Source of the DNA: Holacanthus passer | Lineage: Eukaryota > Chordata > Actinopteri > Pomacanthidae | Assembly: GCA_025331565.1 (NCBI GenBank) | Contig: JAFREQ010000150.1 | Coordinates: 496,001-560,000, forward strand | Direction of reading: 5' to 3' | DNA length: 64,000 nt | Part shown: positions 56,621 to 64,000 of the stretch, piece by piece | How positions within the stretch are numbered: position 1 is the stretch's first letter | Layout of the letters: every line of letters starts with the position of its first letter | Notes under the pieces: generated by a model | What the model was told of the DNA's origin: nothing | What the model saw: only the letters and a program-made list of their open reading frames with translations | The model's database searches: none | Position numbers and translations under genes: made by a program

Positions 56621-59600
56621 TCACCTTCAACCCCAGTGACCCCAAAATGAAACCTATGATTAAAGATGAAACATGCAAAATCCCAAACAGTCTGTGCACC
56701 AGTGAGTTTGGAGATCTGCGTCTATGAATCTGTCACTTCCTGACTTATTAATCAATGCAACTCTCTGTAGCTGGTGGGTTTGGTGACTTGAGGAGATGCA
56801 AGTGTCAAAGGCACCAGTTCAGTGTTTGCTCAAAGCCACCAGGCCAAGAACCTGTTAGCTTGAGCAGGGTGGAGGGAGGAGGTGGAGGAGGTGGAGGTGG
56901 CATGGGGATGCAAGAAACTGTAAATGAATGATCACAGTGTGGATGATGTGATTCAGGATTTTGGTCTTCAGGGGCAGCAAAATGACAGCTGGGTTATTTC
57001 CGTTAGGAGTGATTATGGATGATTATTTGGCATCAATAGTTCCAGTGTCTCCAGTTTCATCTGACAGTATAGACAGTTATGAAAATCCATATGTCACAAT
57101 CAAATTCTGCTCAAATGGGATTCCTTGTGAGAGCATAAGAAAAAAAAGTAGCTTGACCATGTGATTTTTGAGCTTATTGTGGATTATATGAGCCAATTCT
57201 GATGAATGTATGAAAAAAAAAGATGTTGCCAATAAAGTTGGACCAAGGCTTCATGTGCCAGGAGGAGGGTTGGGAGAGTTTTTTTGAGGACAATTTGAAA
57301 GAGGTTTTTTTTTTTTTTTTAATCTCCCTTCGTTCCTCCCTTCTCCTCCGAGCCGTCTGTCATCCTGGCCCCGGCATCTGAGTCGTCTTTGATGCAATTC
57401 GGCAAGCTGTTTGCTCGGGCTAAACCGACCAAGCTGTCACCTCTCCAGAACAGGGAAATGAAGGTGGTGGAGGGAGATGTGGACACAGTGGCCAGAAAAT
57501 CCCTTTCAAATAGAGTCTTTGAGATATTTTTATTTATGGTTATATAAGGAAAACAATTGAGTTAAAGGAAATGAAAAAAAACTTTGTTCACTTTGACGCT
57601 TGGTCCTGAAACAGCCACTGACACGTTTCCAAGGCCTTTTGGCTCCGGAGCGCTGAAACATGAGTTTAAAGCTCCGTTCGCCACCTGCACGCCTTTGGAA
57701 GAGCCTCCCCTCGTCGTGCATCAGGGCGGGTTAGTTACTGTACCTCCGGCCATCTGTTAAACGCCGAGGAGCGTTTGCGAGTTCTGCTCGCTGTTTGTCT
57801 CCTCTACCAACTACTTTGGCAGGTAACCACCCGTCATTTGGACGTCAGATTCTGTTCTGAAAACCAGTTGGGGGAAGATTCAAAGCGGGCCATATGGTGG
57901 GTTTTGGGACGGATCTGAAGGCAAACTGTGGCAGACGATGTCGAAGTCAACAAAGTCTCACAAAACTTCATCAAAGGGGATAACCTGCTGGTGTGCAGGA
58001 TTATTTTCTCTCCCAGTGTTTCCTTCACGTCAAACTCAGGATCAAAGTGTGCAGGTTTGCTTTTTACAATCTACATTACATATAGTGTGAAGATGATAGG
58101 TTTGTGTGACAGTGGCATGAATGGGACATAACATTTAATGCATTTGTCACACAAACGAACACACATTGGTTTTCACGCAGGTGCTCATCAAACGGTGGAA
58201 GGTGAAGAGGGTTTTCCAAGCATCAAGTTCTCGACATCTATTTTTTCAAATACTGGAAGAAAAACTAGTTGTTTCTCCTCACTTGAGCGACCCTGATGAA
58301 ACATGTGTAATGCATTATTGTTCACAGATTTATTTGCCATTTTGCACGTCACAAACTCTTCGCATTTCGGAGTCCTCCACCTGGTTGGAGCTTTTCAGGT
58401 AGCTTCCCAGCTTTAATCATTTTGTTTATCTATTTACTATGAATATGTTACGGTCACTGGAAAAGCAAGAAACAGATCTTGGCTATAAATAAAGTGGTTC
58501 AAATAAATCCCACTGTCAGATCCAGTATTTGGCCTTTTTGTTGTCAGTCTCAAATGTCTCTTGTGTCTGAAGACAGGAGCTGAGCTGTTTCTGCAGTGAC
58601 TCCTCTCTTATGAAGCTCTGACTGTGCCGTCACCCTGAGGTCACACTCTGTGTCTAGCCCACCTGCTGTGGTGGTCTCAGAGCTGTGCTATTATTTACAA
58701 GATGCCTCTCCAACGTCACAACGCGTGTGTGTGCATCACTGGATTTGCTCGTCATCTGATTCCCGTAGACCGGCGGCTGCTAACAGGCATGATAAAAGCC
58801 CGTTCCCGCTGACGGCACGGGAGAGAGAGTGAAAGTGAGTGTCGGGAAGAGGTGGGTGGTGTTGGAGAGACGGTGGGGTGGGGGTGGTGCTGTTTGCTGG
58901 TGGACAAGCCTGCCTGTGATTTGCACGATCACGGGAAACCACGCGGTGGTCGGATGCCAGAGATGGTGAGCTGCCCCCATCATTTATTGGTAATGAGGAC
59001 GGATGGAGAGGAAGGTGACGGCTGGAGACGTTTTGCTCTCTCCTTCCTTTTCCTTTTCCTTTTTTCACTGGCATGCCTGTGTTATCTCTGCTGCTGCTGC
59101 TGCCCATGCAGCTTTCCCAGGCTCTCTCCCTGCGAGTGTGTGTGGGTGTGTGTGTGTGTGTGTGCTGCTGCTGCTGCTGCTGAGGGAGTCGTGCTGAGGC
59201 CCTGATGCGCGGCATTGTCATTCAGGGAGCGTTCACACAGGCAACCCCCGCAGGAAGCCCGGGCACCTCCCCCTCGAAACGACACCCCCGCCCTTCCCTC
59301 GCCCCCCTCCTCTCCTCCCACCTCCCTCCCTGTTCTCTGATCTCACTCAGCAGGCCAAAGCTACAGAGCTGTCTGAGAGGAGAGAGAGACAACACAGCAG
59401 GATTAGGGCCAATTCACGTTCAAATCAGAAAAATGACACTAGACATGATGATTCACTTTGGACTGATAATGTCAACTCAAAGAGTCTTTTTCCAAAATTA
59501 GATTTAGTTTTGAGTAGAAACGGCGGCAACTTCTCTTCGCAGAGAACTTCAGAAAATAATTGTGCTTTAAAAATGATAAGAAACTTAAAGAGGCAATAAA

Positions 59601-61761
59601 CATGATTCTCATTGTATCGAATTGAACTTGAAGATGAATTTTATTCTAAAAGGTGAAGATTCAGATTCAGAAAAGATCTCCTCCATCTTTTTCTGAAGTG
59701 AAGCCGAGTGCCCGAGCCAACAGCTCGTTCTGCTCATTGACTGCTGCGGCTGCAGTTTGTCAAATGGCAGTTTTATTTTTACTCCCTAACGGCTCCGACT
59801 TACAGTAAATATAGCTGAAATGTAAGTAAGTAAAACGAGCAAAGCACAAAAGATACAGTTGGATGGATTCAAAGCTTGATCATACAAGCAGATGAAGAAA
59901 AGGTTGTTGTTGTTCATGTAAAAATATCTGTTACGAAGCTTTTAACTAGTATAAAGATGGCAGATAAGTCCAACAAGCTTAAAGGGAAACTGCAATTTTA
60001 TGTAAGCTCAGTTTTGCTCTGGCAACCTGAGAAATATCATCTGAATGTTTGACAGAAATCCTGAGCAACAAATTGGGGAAATTTATGAAAGTGCAAGGTT
60101 AAATTCTTAAATCGCATTTATAAAATCACAAATATAGATGGATAGATAGATACTGTGGTTGTTTCTGGAAGCTTCAGGTGTGAATGTGTTACTGTGAGAA
60201 CATGAGGCTGGCTGGTGATGGGAAAAAAAGCCCAACACAGTCTGCATGATCAGCAAAACTCTGCCCTGGATACAGGAAGGTTTGAAAAATGAAGGAACGT
60301 TTCCAGAAAAAAAAAGTGACACCACCGAATCCAACTGGACTCCTTAACACAAAACCAGCATGAAGAGGCGGCGACGAAAGCAGCGGAGGAGTAAAAGACA
60401 AAGAGGGTGTCAAACATTTGGTACCAAGTTTTACTACTATTACTACTAATATTTACTCCAATAGATCTAATATGAGCAGTACTTCAGCTACTACTGTCAG
60501 TACTGTTACTTCTTTTACTCTTACAAATACTGCACCTGTATTATGTAACTTGTTAACAGGTGATAAATCAGATCTTCACCAGAAATAATCTGTTGCCAAG
60601 TGAAGAAGTTTAACACCTTTCAAAGTGAAATTAATTTTGAGACAAGCTGCTGACAGAGCAGAGAAAATCTACCTGCAGACCAGAGCAGTTATAAACTCTT
60701 CTAAACACAATCTGTGGCCACTCAACCATCAGATAATCTATTTCTTCATACAGCTGAATTGAATATCTGTTATTTCTCTTTGAAGAGGTGTGTGAACATC
60801 TGCCTGTGGACCACAGATTCCTGTCTCTTCATTATTTATGGCAGGGCTGCACATTAGACGTCATCCTCATGATTAACTTTGATCTGTAAACACTGTGCGG
60901 TCAGAGAGAGAGCAAACCTCTGTCACACATGATGCACATTTTCTCACACACATTCATGTCCAAACAAACACATGAATATTTGCCAAAGCACAGCAGAGAT
61001 AGTGTTTCATCTACCCTGTAACACACACACACATTTCCTTTTACAGTGATGTCATTTCCTTCCACCTGTTGTATAATTTGTGAATTAGCTAACAAAGTAA
61101 AATCTTCCAGTCAATTATTTCATTACAAATTAAAATGTTTAAAAAGCCAAGATTGATGCGACGCCACAACAGACAACAGAACTGCTCATGACTAACACAC
61201 AACTTTATGCTGATTCCACAAATATAAAGGTTTCATATATTGTTCTTGGCTTCAGTGTTTGATGTTGTAATCTGTCTACTGAATTTTACAGTAACTCATA
61301 ATATGCAGACTGAGCAGCTCTCACTTCAAATGTATTTGCATGACCATGACTTGGATTTCCAACTTGCTGTTCTTTTGTAACTAGAGTATTTTTGTGGCAG
61401 CACAGACGTGTGTTCTTCAAATCTATCTAACCAAACTGAACATGACTCTGTGAGAGACTTCAAGCAAAATACTCAGTGTGATTTAAAATACATGTTTCAA
61501 GACATTCTGTTTTAGACAGCTGAAGATACAGTTAGTGGTTTATCTACATCAGGTATGTCGTTACATAAAAATGGTTATACTAAGGTGCATTCAAAAACAA
61601 AATTATTCTTTGTAATTATTTTTATTTTTATTCTTATTATTATTTTATGTGATGGCGTCTTGTTGGACTGGGATTAAGGTTTTGGTTTGGTCACAAATCT
61701 GCCAGTTTTACTTTGAGAACACAACAAATTTGATCTTGTTTCGAATTGACTGCCATCCTTT

Positions 61762-61802
<41 letters not shown>

Positions 61803-64000
61803 ATAGAATTACAGTCCTTCCCTTCTAATGCTGACTAGCTGTGCTTTACTGGATTTACTGGGTGAGAACAACCGGCAAACATTTAGTCACATGATGCTTC
61901 TTTGAAATTAAGAAGTGTGTGTGTGTGTGTGTGTGCAGAGTACATTTTGAAAACTCAGCTCTCATTGCTCATGATCATTATGTGAAATGTGTGCAGTGTG
62001 TGTGTGTGAGAGAGTGGAGATGTGGGGGGGGGTTTATGCAGACAGGCAGAGAGATATAGCGAGCTGATGTAGCGTCCAAGCTAATTAGAGGATTGCTCTT
62101 TTTTTGGCTCGTTCTCACGCCGACTCAACCTGTATTAATTGATTGGCTGGTTAATGGAAGTGGAGAGAAGGAACGAAGGAGGAGGGAGGAGGAGGAGAAG
62201 GAGGAAGAGGAGGAGGAAGAGTGTGCTGGTCTCAGCTAATGGGCCCGGCTCTGGTGTGTGGAGTAAGCATTCTAGTCAAAGAATCAGCACTATAGGACGA
62301 ACGAGGAAGAAAGAAAGAAAGAAAGATGGAGAAGGAGGGAGGGAGAAAAGAAAGACTGAGATCAGAGATGAGAAACTGACTGTGAGAGAGAAGAGATATT
62401 TCTTAATGAAGTGCATCATGACACCACAGATCACCTGGAGTACACACACACACACACACACACACACCAGTGACAATACAGTATAATACTGCTGTCGATT
62501 CTTACACAGTATAGGATTATTTACTGCCTGTAAAGTTACTGTACGTGTCTCTGGAGTGGGTTTAAACATTACTTGCATCTTGGGGGAGGCTACATCAGTG
62601 AAAGGGCAGAGACACTGAACAAGAGACTGAATGAAGAACAGAAAAAGACAAAATCAGCTGTCTGCAAACATCACAGCAATACTGACCACAGCGTCTGCTG
62701 GGACAGGGTCAAAGGTCATCGACCAGGGAGTCAGTGGACGGCTAAAAAATGATGGAGGCGGACTCACCCCAGACGCAAGAGACCATTCTGAACCACTGCA
62801 TCTGTCCGTCCACAGATGGAAACGACGAGATGCAATTTAAGGCTCCACTATCTGAAAAGTGGAGGTTTTATTTGTCAAACTACTATTTCCAAGGTCAAGA
62901 ATGACTTTTAAAACAATGTCAGCTCATGAAAATGAGTGGATGTCGGTGCTAACAGCTTTTACAGTAGAGTGCCGCCGCAGTGAGTCAACAGTTTGTGATG
63001 CCAAAAATGTTTGCCGTCCAAATAGAAAGTAAAGGCCTGGGGCATCGTCCAAACTAGTTTTTCTATGATGTGTTTTCTGATCACACGTGAAGGCACAAGT
63101 GTTTATAGCTGTCTGTCTTGTGAGATTCAAAATCCATCAAGTAAAAGTTAGCAAATAATAAGTTTGTGTACAAGATTTTGGAAACAAATGAAAATGTTTG
63201 CAAAAAACAATCAGATGTGCCAGCATGTGTCTGATATGAGGATGATATGAAAAGCTTACAGGTTAGTCGTAAGTTAAGTCTTGACATTAAATCAGTTTTC
63301 AGCAAAAAGTGTAATAACCAATATCAAACTGAAACCTATTCCTTTATCAGAAATAATCTTCACGCATATGTTCGGGTGTGGCAGAGGCAGGGAGAGAGAC
63401 TCGACGACAGTTTCTTTATCCACTCACAAAAATTCAGAGCAGCATGAAGCATTTTTGCCTAAAATCACCTGTTAATATAATGTAAAGGTTTACAGGCCAA
63501 TCCCACAAACACAGAACGCTCATTTCAGTGCAGCACAATATGTGGCAAGCTGCCAGAGTCTGAGGGACAGAAAGTCAAGTCAAGCACGTCAAGCCCATAT
63601 GTCTGAGGATGTTTAAGACCCACCGAGGGGCTGTAACAAGCGTCCAGTTGGATAAATGTTAAATTTACAGGAGAATCAACCCAAATAAGACAAATGGTAA
63701 ATATGCTCTGTTGGATTAACCCTTTCACCATGGGCATGATTTTCTTCTTGAGAGGAAATTTTTGGTTCATGTTAAAAATGCCTGTGCGACAGAGCTGGAG
63801 CCAGTGATGGAGAATCAGCTAATTAGGGAAACAACTACCAGGTTAAAAATAGAAGCGGTCGGGTGCAGAAACATTCAGAAACCAGAGAAAGGAAAGAGTC
63901 CGAAAAGTTTCTAGTGAACAAATTTATCCTGATCCAAAGTTTCTCAGATCCAAAAGTGAGGACATTTTTCAGTTTTAACATAACAACTCTTTTCCTAAAA
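56621..64000. other. Upstream DNA with no recognised gene
   Basis: About 7.4 kb. Only short frames without family resemblance are present. It contains poly-T at 57305-57320, CTG runs near 59086-59103 and 59163-59181, a CA run at 61763-61800 and GA-rich DNA near 62160-62400. Two GC-moderate, non-repetitive blocks (57340-57480 and 57590-57830) could be regulatory or noncoding exons, but nothing proves it. Confidence 0.6.

Noticed and set aside
56013..56699. 228-codon minus-strand open frame upstream of exon 1
   Set aside because: It is mostly Arg/Glu from a GA microsatellite and CpG-rich DNA, where stops are rare. No recognisable domain; better read as leader or promoter.
62139..62486. 115-codon plus-strand open frame (Arg/Glu-rich)
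   Set aside because: Encoded by GAGGAG and GAAAGAAA repeats and ending in a CA run.

Overview
The window is vertebrate genomic DNA, almost certainly from a ray-finned (teleost) fish. It holds the 5' two-fifths of one gene on the minus strand: a Cav2-type voltage-gated calcium channel alpha-1 subunit that I call cacna1a (Cav2.1, P/Q type). Evidence for a fish is the very dense CA/GT and GA/CT microsatellites, several dispersed repeat types I recall from fish introns, and a vertebrate channel with small divergences from mammalian Cav2.1. I cannot tell which teleost duplicate (cacna1aa or cacna1ab) it is, nor the species. No other gene, RNA gene, CRISPR array or bacterial feature was found.

Layout, read on the minus strand from right to left. 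64000-56620: upstream DNA without a recognisable gene. 56620-54897: GC/CpG-rich probable promoter and 5' leader. 54896-54601: coding exon 1. 54600-24961: a 29.6-kb intron 1 filled with repeats. 24960-24855 and 24253-24114: exons 2 and 3. 24113-8748: a 15.4-kb intron 3. 8747-533: exons 4 to 15, closely packed. Exon 16 and everything beyond, including the domain II selectivity-filter residue, lie off the left edge.

I joined the 15 exons by eye. They give an open frame of 1962 nt (654 codons) in which every junction phase agrees. It encodes the N-terminus, all of domain I (S1-S6, with pore glutamate E317), the I-II linker with the beta-subunit-binding AID helix, and domain II from S1 to the first part of the pore loop. 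Fourteen complete introns lie in the window. Thirteen are GT-AG. Intron 1 is a minor-class (U12-type) AT-AC intron: its 5' site matches the ATATCCTTT consensus exactly, and a CCTTAAC branch site lies 12 nt before the AC acceptor. That is why the reading frame seems to fail at the end of exon 1 if only GT-AG introns are considered.

The most notable points are this giant AT-AC intron; a disrupted minisatellite that starts about 30 bp inside it; CA repeats abutting the donors of exons 2 and 12; a homopurine block beside the exon 3 acceptor; unusual residues in the domain II S4-S5 linker (P590) and pore helix (A646); a perfect 28-bp hairpin; and several MITE-like repeats. I saw no convincing evidence of a wholly new biological system.
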